Shown: piece by piece, positions 34,801 through 46,105 of the stretch
Layout: each line of letters starts with the position of its first letter
Position numbering within the stretch: position 1 is the stretch's first letter
DNA from: Parelaphostrongylus tenuis
Taxonomy: Eukaryota; Nematoda; Chromadorea; Rhabditida; Metastrongylidae
Assembly: GCA_019055375.1 (NCBI GenBank)
Contig: JAHQIW010006337.1
Coordinates: 62,001 to 126,000 of the forward strand
Length of the DNA: 64,000 bases
Reading direction: 5' to 3'
The notes under the pieces: model-generated
Seen by the model: only the letters and a program-made list of their open reading frames with translations
Told to the model about the DNA's origin: nothing
Database searches by the model: none
Position numbers and translations under genes: made by a program

Positions 34801-35246
34801 GTACTTAGTTTGCTTGTCAATATATATGTTCAATCTAATACAATAATTGGCTGGCACTTCAAAGCGATAATCCCCAATCAATCTTGAGGAGTTCATGGAA
34901 GTCCGTATTGTAGACATAACACAAGAAAAGCAAAAAAAAAAAGTAGAAAAAACCATTGAAGGTTAACAACGTCCACCTTTCTTTATACTGCCAATGAATG
35001 AATAATGATATAATGTCATTAAAGAATCAGAAATCCCTGTTAATGATCACAGAACTCCATGTCAATGAGTGTCTCAAAACATTTCAGATTAAATTCTTGG
35101 CCATAAAAGGTTCAGTGTTAACTCCTGACAAGTTACACTCCATGATTACTCAGTTCACGTGTAAAGGTTTCCGCAAGTACGCGCAGTAACCTTGAATAAT
35201 GAGTAAAAAAAATAAAAAGAAAAGGTTGAATGATGACTTTACTCAC
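31875..35246 (-). other. Intron part, no element seen
   Basis: The 3.4 kb between the mariner MITE and the 35.2-kb exon. Overlapping minus-strand open frames at 32929-33247 end near GTAAGT/GTATGT donors but are not MAST-like (see rejected). Confidence 0.5.
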
Positions 35247-35389
35247 ACTAATTTTTGGTGATGGTATATGACTGCAACTGCTTGAGATTTGTGGATCAGA
35301 ATGGCCGAGACCAGACCGTAATCGACCCAAATTGGATGAGGAACTCGGCGACGGCCAACTGCTCTCTACTGACAATTCACTGTGCATAC
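35247..35389 (-). CDS. kin-4: MAST gene, Ser-rich exon
   Basis: The exon has 143 bp: two bases and 47 codons. The acceptor is CGTTATAG (AG at 35391-35390) and the donor is GTGAGT at 35246. The product begins MHSELSVESSWPSPSSSS, has GRLRSGLGHS in the middle and ends HIPSPKIS. The internal ATG near the start could also serve as an initiator for a shorter isoform. It is a Ser/Pro-rich disordered segment with several possible proline-directed phosphosites. A second GT two bases upstream (35248) is an alternative donor that would change the outgoing phase. Confidence 0.72.
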
Positions 35390-36725
35390 CTATAACGAAC
35401 AGGGTTGAATTGAACGTTGCTTCCGCTTCTCCACTGAAACGCAGAAAAAAAAAACCAATTCAGACAAATCCTGTAGCTATTAACCTCATCTGACAGTATG
35501 TCAGATCTCAATTCTTATTCTAGTTTTCAGATTTAACATCTACAGTTAAAATAAAATACTAACAAGATAACTTAACTACCTTAAAATTACAGCTACCTAG
35601 AAAAAATATAGATGTAATCAGATTAATGAAGCTTTGCGAATCTAGTATTTCACATCAGCATTGAAAATCTACTGATATGATTGCTATAAAATTAATATAT
35701 AATTAACTAATTCTCTGGTACTCAGACTTTGACATGAAACTGCCATCTCTTTTCTGCATACAATTTTCTATAACTTTCGATAGATATGCTGAATATTTTA
35801 ATATATTAGAAAGGTAATTGTGCCAGCGCAGTAGAGGAGACAATGCATAATGATTCGAGTAAACATGAAAGAGCAAATGGATTTCGTTCATGTCGCTCGT
35901 TAGCCGTGCTCTATAATCTTCTTTGAAAGATTACCCTCCTATAATGCATATCGCAGCATCCATGATGAAGCCCAATCAATGTCACCAAGGTTTCGATATA
36001 ATTCTATCATACAGGATAGAAGAAGACACAACCGAACGTCTGCAGACTGATATCAGTTGTGCTTTGCTCCAATTTTTAACGACAATAAATCAGAAACGTA
36101 ATAGAACATAAAAAAACAAACGGCCTTCTCAGTGAGTGCTCGTTAACTTAGAGGGGTATCATGAGCCTTTCAACCTAAGAATTCTTGCTGATTCCTATCA
36201 CAACTATACAACCAAAACATAAGTCTAACACTTCCTCATATCACCTCTGCAACTGTGTTTACGACCCACTGTATACAATATAATTGCTCGATTAGACAAA
36301 TCCGTACGTACGACAATTTTTTTTTTTGTTTTACACTGACATTCTCTTGAAAAGTTCCACTGAAGGTCACAGAAAATCAGGGACGATAACGAACGTCGAA
36401 GTGTGACAGCGTCAAGCGGCACTGAATAATCAAAATCAAAAGAGTTATATTATCATTTGAAAAGTTGGCTTCCACTGCCTCAAAATATACAATAAAAATA
36501 AGACGTATGAATTGTGATTCTGGAACAATGACAGGCTAGCCAAAAAAAAAACCAGAGATTGAATGCTTCACATGCAAAATTGTGACAATAAACTACGCTC
36601 AATCTGAAAGAGAAGTTTCATAAGTAAAACGATAGACTAGATATATTACCAATATATTGTATAAAATTTATATTATTACATATTAATATATCTTACCTTC
36701 ATATCCGACTTTTTCAAGAGCTAGG
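35390..36725 (-). other. Start of the 27.8-kb intron's 3' part, nothing seen
   Basis: AT-rich; no repeat, ORF or RNA gene recognised. Confidence 0.5.
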
Positions 36726-36787
36726 TCAAAACAATATAATCTGGTAACATATTTTGAGCTTCATATTAGGTCTGTTATGGCATTAAA

Positions 36788-36830
36788 GTGCTAGACACGT
36801 GTTTTGGCCTTTCAGCCTGTTCAGTAGTAC
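36788..36830 (-). ncRNA. Decayed hammerhead motif
   Basis: On minus: GTACTA, CTGAACA (G8 lost), stem II GGCT-GAAA-GGCC, AAAA for GAAA, CACGTG, TC, TAGCAC. Stem I pairs at five of six positions. Two core changes make it inactive by prediction. Confidence 0.62.
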
Positions 36831-37389
36831 GGTGCTTTTCGTTTGAGCCGATTCTTTCTACGGTTATGTACCTCCTATATAGAACCTTTTGAGGACCCGT
36901 GATGATAGGCAGGCGGCGTCGCGCCGTCGCTCTCCCACGAGACACGAGATGCGACGTCGTCACTGCAGTACCTGAGTAAAATTCGACGTTGCACAGTGTG
37001 AAGCAAGACGACTTTCATGGTCCTCAAATGGTTGTAGGAATCACGACGGACAGTTACACGGCACGTGTGTCAAGTTAAAAGATCACCCGTAGTGCTAACA
37101 GTCGATTGCTAATGGCTGGTAAGTTTCATAACACCACTCTATTCGACTGTTTTTTTTAAGCCCTCAGTTGCAGTATAATCTGATGACATACTTCAAGCCT
37201 TTTACGACGTCTGTCATGGCAGTTGATTAAAAGGTCTGCTAAAGATTTGCCAGCCTTGAGCAATAGACTGCTAATCAATGTCGAATGATCTTTTCACTCG
37301 AGACAATTGCAATGGGGAATCTTCGTCGTCGAATTTTGTATATGTAGAGGGTATAGCCTTATAAAGGACTAGCATAAACGATAGGCATC

Positions 37390-37432
37390 GTGCTAGTGAT
37401 GAGGCTGAAAGGCCGAAACATGTGCCTGGTAT
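37390..37432 (+). ncRNA. Hammerhead motif with one core change
   Basis: On plus: GTGCTA, GTGATGA (C3 changed to G), stem II GGCT-GAAA-GGCC, GAAA, CATGTG, CC, TGGTAT. Stem II and GAAA are intact; C3 and stem I are damaged. Confidence 0.6.
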
Positions 37433-37494
37433 TTCATAAGTGCAATAACAGACTTCATGAGAGGCTTAGAATATGTTATCAAATTGCAATATAT

Positions 37495-40400
37495 CTAACA
37501 TTACATCACGTTATCGTATGGTAGTCGTTAAGCCCTTTATTCTTTACACTTTTTCACCAAAATGTAATTCTACTCCTGTGGGTGCTATTTGAGAGGAGTT
37601 CAATACTAAATCTTTTAGCACATTTGATAATATTGTGTCATAAATGAAAAAACAGGAACAGACAGTCGAAGACGACATGGTTGGTGGTAGACTGATTGGA
37701 AGAACTAATTTCGTGAGTCATCAAAAGAAAGTAATGCCTTCCCCAGCTCTGATTTCTTGCTGGAAATATGATCATTCTCCTAATTCCCTTCTTCCTACGA
37801 CAAGATGATATCATAGTGATTATTACGTAGTTACCTGGATACTCCTTAGTGACACAACAAGGTTTTTCTTTTATGAATGTCAATAAAAATGCACCCAATT
37901 CTTTTAGTCAGCTCCGGGCATCTTTTGAAAGAAAACTGCGACTCCGTTGCCCAAAAATCCGATACTCAACTAGGACAATCTACATAATCCTCTAAAAAAA
38001 AACTTCGTTCCGAATTCACAACATTTAAGAGTATTGATAATGAAAGAAAACATCATTAAAATCCTCGTCAGCCAATTCCACATGAAGTCATGTACGTTCC
38101 CGTCTTGTAAGCATTTAGTAACCAAATAAATTGCATTTTTATTCCTGTCAAAATGTTTCTTTTCTTCGAATAAAGATAGCATCGCATGAGTGCACCCAGA
38201 TAAAAGTGAGTGCAGTTCATTAACGACTGTTTCACTGATAATTGCGTAAAACTCCAACCAAGTAGTTAGGAATGGTAACGATGTGTACCACTGAATTGAA
38301 GCGTAATGTCATCAACTTGTCTGACATTGCCTAGCTACTATGAAGTCTAATTGCAGGACTCGAGTTTCAGAAATAGCAGTTAGTATTAGCTTTTCTTCTT
38401 CCACACTAATAAATCAATAAAATGCACGAATGTCCCCAAAATGAGAGCGACATGATAGCAACTTCATTTCAAAAAGCAGCCCACTGACGAATTTCTTCAG
38501 CAAAATTTGTTACATTTGTGACATCGCTCAGAATAACAAACGTGTTTGCTTGAGACATGTGATGCTGTTTGGCTTCTAAGTCACGTTACACAGTACAAAT
38601 TAAGCACTAAACAAAATAGCGATCATATTTTGTTTGCTTCTCTCATAAATGACAGCCGCTGAAACGAATTCAGTCGGCTTTTCTGCTTATTTCGATTGAC
38701 GAAAAGTGTAATGTGGATCTGTCTTAACACATCATCGGAAATTTAAGTCGCACTTGCAGATGCACTCATATTTTTGCACAAGTGAAATCCAATGCGGCTA
38801 CGCAACACAATTTGGTTAGCCATTGACAGACGATCTTCGAAGGTGAAAAAAGAAAAACAAAATAACATGTAAAACAGGTCTATATAGAGCTGATTGCAGG
38901 TCATTTGAAAACAATTCCGCTTCCCATTTTTCTTCGTCAGCCGTTATGCTCCAACTCATACTGTATATTACTGATCGAACAACAATCTTTAGAACTTAAT
39001 AAATGCTCAAAAAAAAAAGAATCTCCAGATCGAACATAAACTTAACAGCAAGACTCCAAATTCTTTCTTGAATTACAACCAAACTCTAGAATTTCACAGT
39101 TTGTGGTGTTAATGATGTCAAACAAGTATCACTTCTTGTACTCAAACAAATGGCGTCGGTTATCGAGAGATCCCATACTGCGTAAGGTAAAGCTTCGTAT
39201 CAACTAAACAAAAAAAAATTCCTGCAAACGACAATTAGGTCATTCTCATAAAGTCAATGCATGTCGTCGATTATATAGATGCTGCTGAATTTTGCTCCTC
39301 TTCAAACAATACTTGGGCTCTTGGTTTTTTATTTCACTGAGCTTCAAACAGTTATAGTCAATGATTCTATGCTTTCAGTACAAAAACAATTACTTTTGAA
39401 TGCAAATTTAGTCCTGTCAAACGTTAAGATTTTCTTCCCCATTTGCAGGGGAAGGGAGGAAAGATCACTGTGCAGAATCTATTTCTAATCAAATTATGTC
39501 ACAATTTGACAAACAAAGTTCCCTTTAAGAAGTGCAAAAACAGCAGAAACTAGACTTCTGAAAAAAAAACTAGACTTATTTTCCTACGAGGTTCTAAAAA
39601 CCTCTACACTGCTTTCGCAACGAATTTAAGAAAGAAATAGTCCAATAATTCGTATGTGATGCTCATTTCGCTCTTGACGCGTATGGATCCGCTGTAATTA
39701 ACATCTCACCAAATAGTCAAATAGGCGGCGATTTGTCAATATCTCTTCCATTTTAATGGTTTTCACTACCATTATAAAAGTGTTAAAGAACCTTACAATA
39801 TTCGATCGCCAAATTTTGCTTCCAGACAGAATGAAATATCCATGTTTCCACATGATCAGTGGGTTTTCCACAGAAAATCAATTGATAAGGGAAAAAAACT
39901 TCTCAGATTTGAGTTATTCAGTCATTTTTTTTGTCAACACATTCATTTACAATTGTTCAATTCTCATTATGTGGAAAAATGCATGAATTATGCTTAAACA
40001 AAGCCATTTGACTTTGACTGAAGCGAAAAGCCAAAATTCTTTTGAAAAAGCGAAAATGTTATACGTAAAACCAGACAACGTACTTTCCATAGAAAAAAAG
40101 CTGGCTATATAATTTCTATGTTGTCTACAATTCAAGAATTTCACTTATAAACATTTTGAGGTTTTCAATATGACATACCACTGACTATGAACCAAAAGGT
40201 AAGTAGACGAAAATAAGAAATAAACACAAAGAAAAACGTGACCTCAGGCTAAATTTAAACGATCCACTACTACAAAAAATATAAATCGCATAATACTCTA
40301 TAAGAATTGTAGGTCGCACCGCTATTTCGAAGTTAACCTGCTTGAAAAAAAACCAACTGGTGTTGCCAAGTTTTTCCAAGTCTAGCAAAAAAGTTGGGCA

Positions 40401-40585
40401 TATCATAATAATAGAGCAAACTTTCAAAAAAAAAGTTTTTTTGACAAATTGTACGGGGTATCTCTCACATGTTTGCTCAAAACCCATAAATTCTACTTTA
40501 CTTTGTTCATCGTCTCCTGAACTCACTCCGTTTTCATTGAAGTGACAGCTATTGTGAAAAATCTGGCGCTTATTGAACGATTTCG
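37495..40585 (-). other. Intron part, no element seen
   Basis: 3.1 kb of AT-rich intron with homopolymer A/T runs; nothing recognisable. Confidence 0.5.
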
Positions 40586-40587
40586 AC

Positions 40588-40702
40588 CAATATTGCTATC
40601 CGACGACGTATTCCAACTATTAATCATTGAGCTGTAGAGCCGCGGACTCGTCGGTGCCGTCATTCGGGATGAAAGGGCATATCGACGATGCTGATGGGGC
40701 AT
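40588..40702 (-). CDS. Candidate alternative first exon of the MAST gene
   Basis: Inside the 27.8-kb intron, a GC-richer patch on the minus strand opens with ATG at 40702-40700. It encodes 38 codons beginning MPHQHRRYALSSRMTAPTSP and ending NTSSDSNI, then one base before a GTCGAA donor at 40587. The phase 1 end joins exactly to the exon at 35389, which needs a phase 1 partner (GGT, Gly). The basic, Ser/Pro-rich composition resembles the other N-terminal exons. It could be a second promoter's first exon. A TATAAAAAGG string lies only about 13 bases upstream of the ATG, too close to be a normal TATA box for it. No expression evidence is available, and the donor is not consensus. Confidence 0.4.
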
Positions 40703-40889
40703 CTTCCCAAGAATCCTTTTTATATGAGGTTCATGTGGTTACACGTCGATGGATCGACTAAAACAGAAATGCTTTTGGAACAAATTATAGCTTCGTAAAT
40801 AAAATACGAAAATACAAAAAATAACACGAATGCAGGCAGTATAGACGAATGACACGAAAACTAGGAGACCACTAGAATTATATTTGCTT

Positions 40890-42685
40890 GATGATATGAT
40901 AACATGTTTTGAGCCCTAACGTCATAGAAGACAATTGCAAGCAATAAGATCCAAGAAGAGATGTAAAAATATGATAGAGCTCTCAGCGTTGATCAGTCTC
41001 TGGGAGTGCGCCATGCATCCGATTCACCATCCATCGTTTAAAGGTGATTGATGCATATCTGGCCTTTAAATGGCTTGCGGTTGCCTACTTGTACCAAGTC
41101 ATTCATTTTTTCAGATAAGTCTGCTACCAATGTGCCGACTCCAGAAGCATCAAAAGCTTGGTGAGATTTGGGTGCGGGACTGAACCATCTATCATATGTG
41201 TACCACAGGGCACCTTTGACCAATGTGCTCCCCATACGCGCCCTCTAACATGAATAATATATGATTTGCCAATACAGAGCTAAAAGAGATACAGACAAGT
41301 GATGTTAAATGTAAAATTACGAAACACTTCCAACTAATTGCTGTCATTCGTTCAAATAGTTATGATATTAATTTGAATTACACCAAAAAACTCATAAATC
41401 CTTGTGTACCTTATTGGTTCAGTGAGCGACAAGACATGGCACTACATGTAACGGTTCTGTCTGTTACTCGCATTTGTAAGGTCAGGTGACTAACCACGCT
41501 AATCGTGGTGTTGGATCCTGGTAAAGCTGTCCCTCGATTATTTGAGAACTTCGAAAGGAATAACAGTTCACACAATAGTCAATCAGTGCCTACCAACAAA
41601 GAGGGAAAAGATGGAGTATCAAACTGCAACCAAAGGAAAAAATAGAAATTGAAAAAACTGCTTTAACAAAGTGCATAATTGAACAAATCAGTAGTCTTCT
41701 ATAATGCTAGATAAGTAAAATCTTAGTAGGCTACTAACGGCGAGAATTCATATCCACTCTGTCAAATGCTTGAAGTTGATTCAATGATCTGAAACTATAG
41801 AGGACATTTACAGAAGCTACCCGTCATTTGAATATATACAAATTATAATTAGCTTTCAACTGCTGCTGAAGGCAGGGATAAGTTTGCAATAATTTGAAGT
41901 TTTGGCCGTTGAATAATCATAACATTATGAATAGGTACATAGGTTTCCCAATAAGCAGAGTTGAAAACGACCACTACAAACAAGTCGCACCGTATTACAC
42001 TACGTCATATGATACAGATGAAATCGCTATTACTGATTTTAACAATCCAAAAGAGGGAGATTAAAGAGACAATTTGGTCTAAAAAATAAACTTGAAAGTG
42101 TCGCATGCAATACTTTGCTTTGCATTTGTCTTCGGTGAGCCACACACTCAACGAGAATCGATGTTAAAATATGGCATAAAAACTTTGCGACTTGCGTTCA
42201 TTTTGACTAATAAGCAGACCATGGTTGCTATGCTTTATAGAATATAGAAAAAAATGGAAGACAATCAATAGTCCTGCAGATTTCATGGCGAAGATAACGG
42301 TAAGTTTAGAGGTTTGGTGGGAAAATTGCAGAAGCTTATGGATGTAACACAACACGCCATGCTGTTGGTGAGCCAGCAACCACGTAACTAATCCACGCCG
42401 ACAAATTATCAAAAGAATCAAGAATTTCACTCTAAATTTTACACGGTCATCCAGCTAATATAGATTACAATTTTTTGGTATCTTTTTCCAGCATACTATT
42501 ATGTCATGGATAATTAACAAATTATTTCAAAGAAAATCATATGATAACGCTGAATAAACGAAAGAGACCTTTAAAATCTTCTAAATTTCATGATGATGGA
42601 TTGAAAAATAAAAATTCAACAGTTTACAAGAGCGGAATGAAATTTTGTATTAATGAGGATAAATACTAAATATAATCATAATACT
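40890..42685 (-). other. Intron part with a small shared repeat
   Basis: 40893-40930 (GATAACATGTTTTGAGCC) resembles the terminal sequence of the hammerhead elements. 41100-41170 on minus (CACCAAG..., TCTGGAGTCGGCACATTGG) shares about 60 bp with 54.53-54.60 kb on plus. Otherwise featureless. Confidence 0.4.
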
Positions 42686-42687
42686 AG

Positions 42688-42890
42688 GTTGGTGTAAAAG
42701 CGATCGCGGTTTCAGACTGTGATGAAAACGCAACTGTACTTTTGCAACTTGTTTCAAATGGCAAGAATGGTAAAATAGCAGAAGTTGAGTTCTTCTGCAA
42801 CATCTCGTGTAGTCTTATGAGGATCAGCTTCAATGATTGCCTCTCCCATGGCATCTAATGAGGTTGGTACAAAAGTAATTGCGGTTTACA
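42688..42890 (-). mobile_element. Mariner terminal-repeat fragment
   Basis: Two direct copies of a mariner terminal sequence, TAGGTTGGTGTAAAAGCGAT and GAGGTTGGTACAAAAGTAAT, lie about 170 bp apart. Between them the minus strand encodes DAMGEAIIEADPHKTTRDVA and then EELN, a mariner N-terminal helix-turn-helix segment. Both terminal copies face the same way, so this is a rearranged relic. Confidence 0.7.
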
Positions 42891-43302
42891 CATTATTGAA
42901 ATGCGTTTCTTTTACGAAACTTCTATAAAAGAAGAAAGAGTTTGAGCAGAGTAGTGAGTATGATGCGGCTGAGGATGAAGAGGAAACTGAGGTAAGTGAT
43001 AATGAATATCTTATATGAATATGCTAAACATGTTGCATGACTAGTGTCGAGTTTCTTGCTGCGAAATTACACATTCGACAAGCGGCAAGTTATCTACTGA
43101 TCGTTGAAACGTTCAATTGAAGTTTACGGTCTGAAGAAATTTACCACATGAATGGACATTTACTGTTTAGGTCTTAGGCAGGAAATTAAGGTGGTAACCA
43201 TTTGAGTGCTAGCTGTGTAATTTGATTTTTTTTTTGCTTCGGTAACTGATATAATTGGACATTTGAGAAATAAATGTATAACATGAATTTGTTATTTCAT
43301 CT

Positions 43303-44330
43303 GAACGACATTCACTTCAACTAATATGAAACTGAGTGATAATTTTGTGGATCAGCGCATTGTCAGAATATCGACATTTTTCACTGGGTCATATAATCAA
43401 ACATCTCGTCGTTTCCCTTGACTAGTACGTCAGTATCACAGGGATCAAACAGAAAACTCTGTATGGGAGGAGTCTGTGCAGAATGCTCTTATTTAAAGTG
43501 TGCTGCGTAATGAAATCTGTAACCCTTTGAGTTTGGAGGACCCAACTCCTTGGAGGTCAAAGTTTTAAAAGACTTACTTAGTCTGCGTCTCTGATATCTA
43601 ACAGCTGAGCAGTATACACCAGAGGAATAGATCACATTTTCTATAGCGCTTTACGTCACCAAGGGTCCATTGCTAGGAAGTAATTCAGCACCTCAAAACA
43701 TTCTATTTTTTTACTGGAATGCTTGTACATTGAATAACATTTAGTTATTTATAACTTCACTTATGAGATCTTAAATACATACAGACATTTAAGTTAGTTA
43801 ACTGAGCAAACCAAACCAACAAGCCAGTTAACTGGTTTTAATGCCGGATAAGTGTTTACAGTCTCATAAGTGCAACGATAAATACCAAATGTTATAGAAT
43901 ATACAATTATTCCAGTAGAAAAATAGTATGCTCTGAGATGTTAGTTTAACTAGATCAATCCTTAGAAATGAATCCTCAGTGAAGTAGAACGCGACATAAA
44001 ACGTGCTCCACTTCGCAGAAGTCTACTGCATTTTATCGGGGATTAAATACGCAGACTAGGTGAGAATTCTAATACTTTAACTTCCAAGAAAGGAGTTGGG
44101 TAGTCGTAGATCATAGGTTTAGGGACTTCATTACGCAGCAAACACTAGTTGGAAGTATTCTGCACAGATTTCACCCATACACAGCGTTATGTTTAATTTT
44201 CATGATACTGACGTACTAGTCATGGGAAACGATGAGATGTTTGATTACAAGACCCCAAGAAAAACGTCGGTATTCTGACAAAACGCTGAGCCACTAAATT
44301 GTCACACAGTTTTATAACAGAAGTTGAGGT
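43303..44330. repeat. Foldback element with about 260-bp arms
   Basis: 43303-43572 and 44076-44330 are imperfect inverted copies. Paired landmarks are AAACATCTCGTCGTTTCCC with GGGAAACGATGAGATGTTT, GTACGTCAGTATCA with TGATACTGACGTAC, and CCCAACTCCTT with AAGGAGTTGGG. The loop is about 500 bp without an ORF. Probably a non-autonomous DNA transposon. Confidence 0.75.
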
Positions 44331-44749
44331 AAATGTTATGAGGAAGAAGTAACGAACTCACGGGGCCTGAACTGATCGACTTGAGACTTCTGTTCTGACT
44401 AATCGCAGCCGAAAAAACAACAATGGAAATTTAGAGGTAATTACAATGTTGTAGGCAAGAGCATTCAAGCTTTCTGACCAATCAGTACTTCACTGTTAAT
44501 AACAATTGGTTCTTTGATTTTATAATATTTAAAAAAGATAAACAACTACTGAATCAACTTGGTCACTTAGGACGGACTTTCCAAACCTCTCCTCTGAATA
44601 ACTAAAATTTCATCGAATAGGTAGCCTGTGGAATCCTTTAGTTTCCTACACAATTGTTCCAAAATCATATTGCACTGCTTTCAAAAGGTTTCAAAGGAAA
44701 GATTAAACGCTTAGATGATTACTGCTTGGGAAGTTTCTGAAGGTGACGG

Positions 44750-46105
44750 AGAAAATTGTGATAATTATATATTTTGTTGAATTTAGCACTGATATACAAT
44801 TTTTTATTAGTGCTGATAATCTTACTGAATTCTTTGCTCATTTCGATATAGAATCTGCTTTATTTATTTGACTATTTTAAGGTGTGCTCACGTTGTGGAT
44901 CATACACATCAACATGTCGCAGTAGCTCAGTTGCCTAAGACGGGAATGAAAATGCTCCACATTGTTAAAATTGACCGATTTTGAACCAGCAAGTGTCTAC
45001 AGAGCCGTGAAATGTTTGAAAGAGACTGGAGTTATTGCGGACCGTCGTCGAAAAGGTCATACAATCACCTCGTATACTCCGGAAAACATTTAGAAGACCT
45101 ATCGCCAAGTTCAACAAAATCCGGAACGTTCGATACGCAAGATGGTTCAGGAAGCTCAGGGTTAGTGAGTGGACCCGAAACATTGTCAAAAATAAGCAGA
45201 AGATGCGCAATTACAAGAATGTTCGCGCTCACTTTCTGGACAGAACGACGACAGAAAACTCGCCGAGTCATTCGTTTGATAGCTGGCACTCGTTTGTCGA
45301 AGGAGCTTTCTACGGATGAGAGGATATTCACGGTGAAACCACTCCACAGTAGCCAGAACCGACGTCAACTTCTCAAGAAGGGTCAGCAGAAGTACGAAGA
45401 AGCAAAAACCATGGGCCACAATGATTTTCCAGCCTCTGTGATAGTCTGAAATCGCATTTGTAACAAGGGAAAAATGCCGCTGGTTTTCGTCACGAGAAAC
45501 GTCAAAATCAACGCAACCAGCACCAAGTTTTGCGGGGCGTACTAAAGCTACTCATTACTTTGGCGCCGATGGATATACACTTCAGAAGAACTGGGCTCCT
45601 CCGCATTCGGCCCTCTAAGCGATTGCTATCTGTCAAAAGGTATTTCCAGGCCTTTGGTGCAAGGACATTTGGCCGTCACACTTGCCGGATCTCAACCTAG
45701 TGGATTATTCCGTGTGGTCCACACTGGAGGAAGAAGTCTCGACTACTCACTGCATTATCGTGGACGCGCTTAGAAAGACTCTCACTGCGTTTGGGACGAA
45801 ATTACGGTAAAAACGCGTGTGAACATCGTTGGAAAATTCCCGCAAGAAACTTCGTAAATGTATGGAGGCTAAAGGAGACAAATTTGAGGATTTGTAATAG
45901 AGCTTTTTGTCCACTGTTATAACTTCCGGTCCAATAAAAGTAATCATTCATTCAATTGTATGAATTGATCTGTTTATGCATTGATTTTCAGTGCCAAAAT
46001 TTCTAAATAAAGTAATCAGAACTTTTCTGTACCCTGGATGCATATAATCACCATAGATTTTTAGTGCCGAAAATTCTGAACAAAGTAATCACTTTTCTGT
46101 ACCCT
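44750..46105 (+). mobile_element. Decayed mariner-type transposon, copy B
   Basis: Same family as the 22.83-kb element. The plus-strand transposase can be followed through frame changes: FEPASVYRAVKCLKETG, NPERSIRKMVQEAQ, VSEWT.NIVKNK, STDERIFTVKPLHSSQNRRQ (first Asp), KTMGHNDFPASVIVW and DYSVWSTLEEEVS near 45.70 kb (third Asp region). It is the better-preserved copy but still carries several stops. The right end (to 46036) is followed by a second, about 75-bp copy of the terminal sequence ending near 46105. Confidence 0.87.

Larger units (their letters stand above)
36728..37490. mobile_element. Foldback element with opposed hammerhead motifs
   Basis: Left end TCTGGTAACATATTTTGAGC and right end GGCTTAGAATATGTTATCAA are inverted copies. 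Each carries a hammerhead-like motif. The interior includes AACAGTCGATTGCTAATGGC (shared with the 20.9-kb element) and a GC-rich patch at 36.91-36.96 kb. About 760 bp, no ORF. Confidence 0.68.

Noticed and set aside
40715..40724. TATAAAAAGG as TATA box for the 40.7-kb exon
   Set aside because: It lies only about 13 bases from the ATG, so transcription would start at or after the codon.
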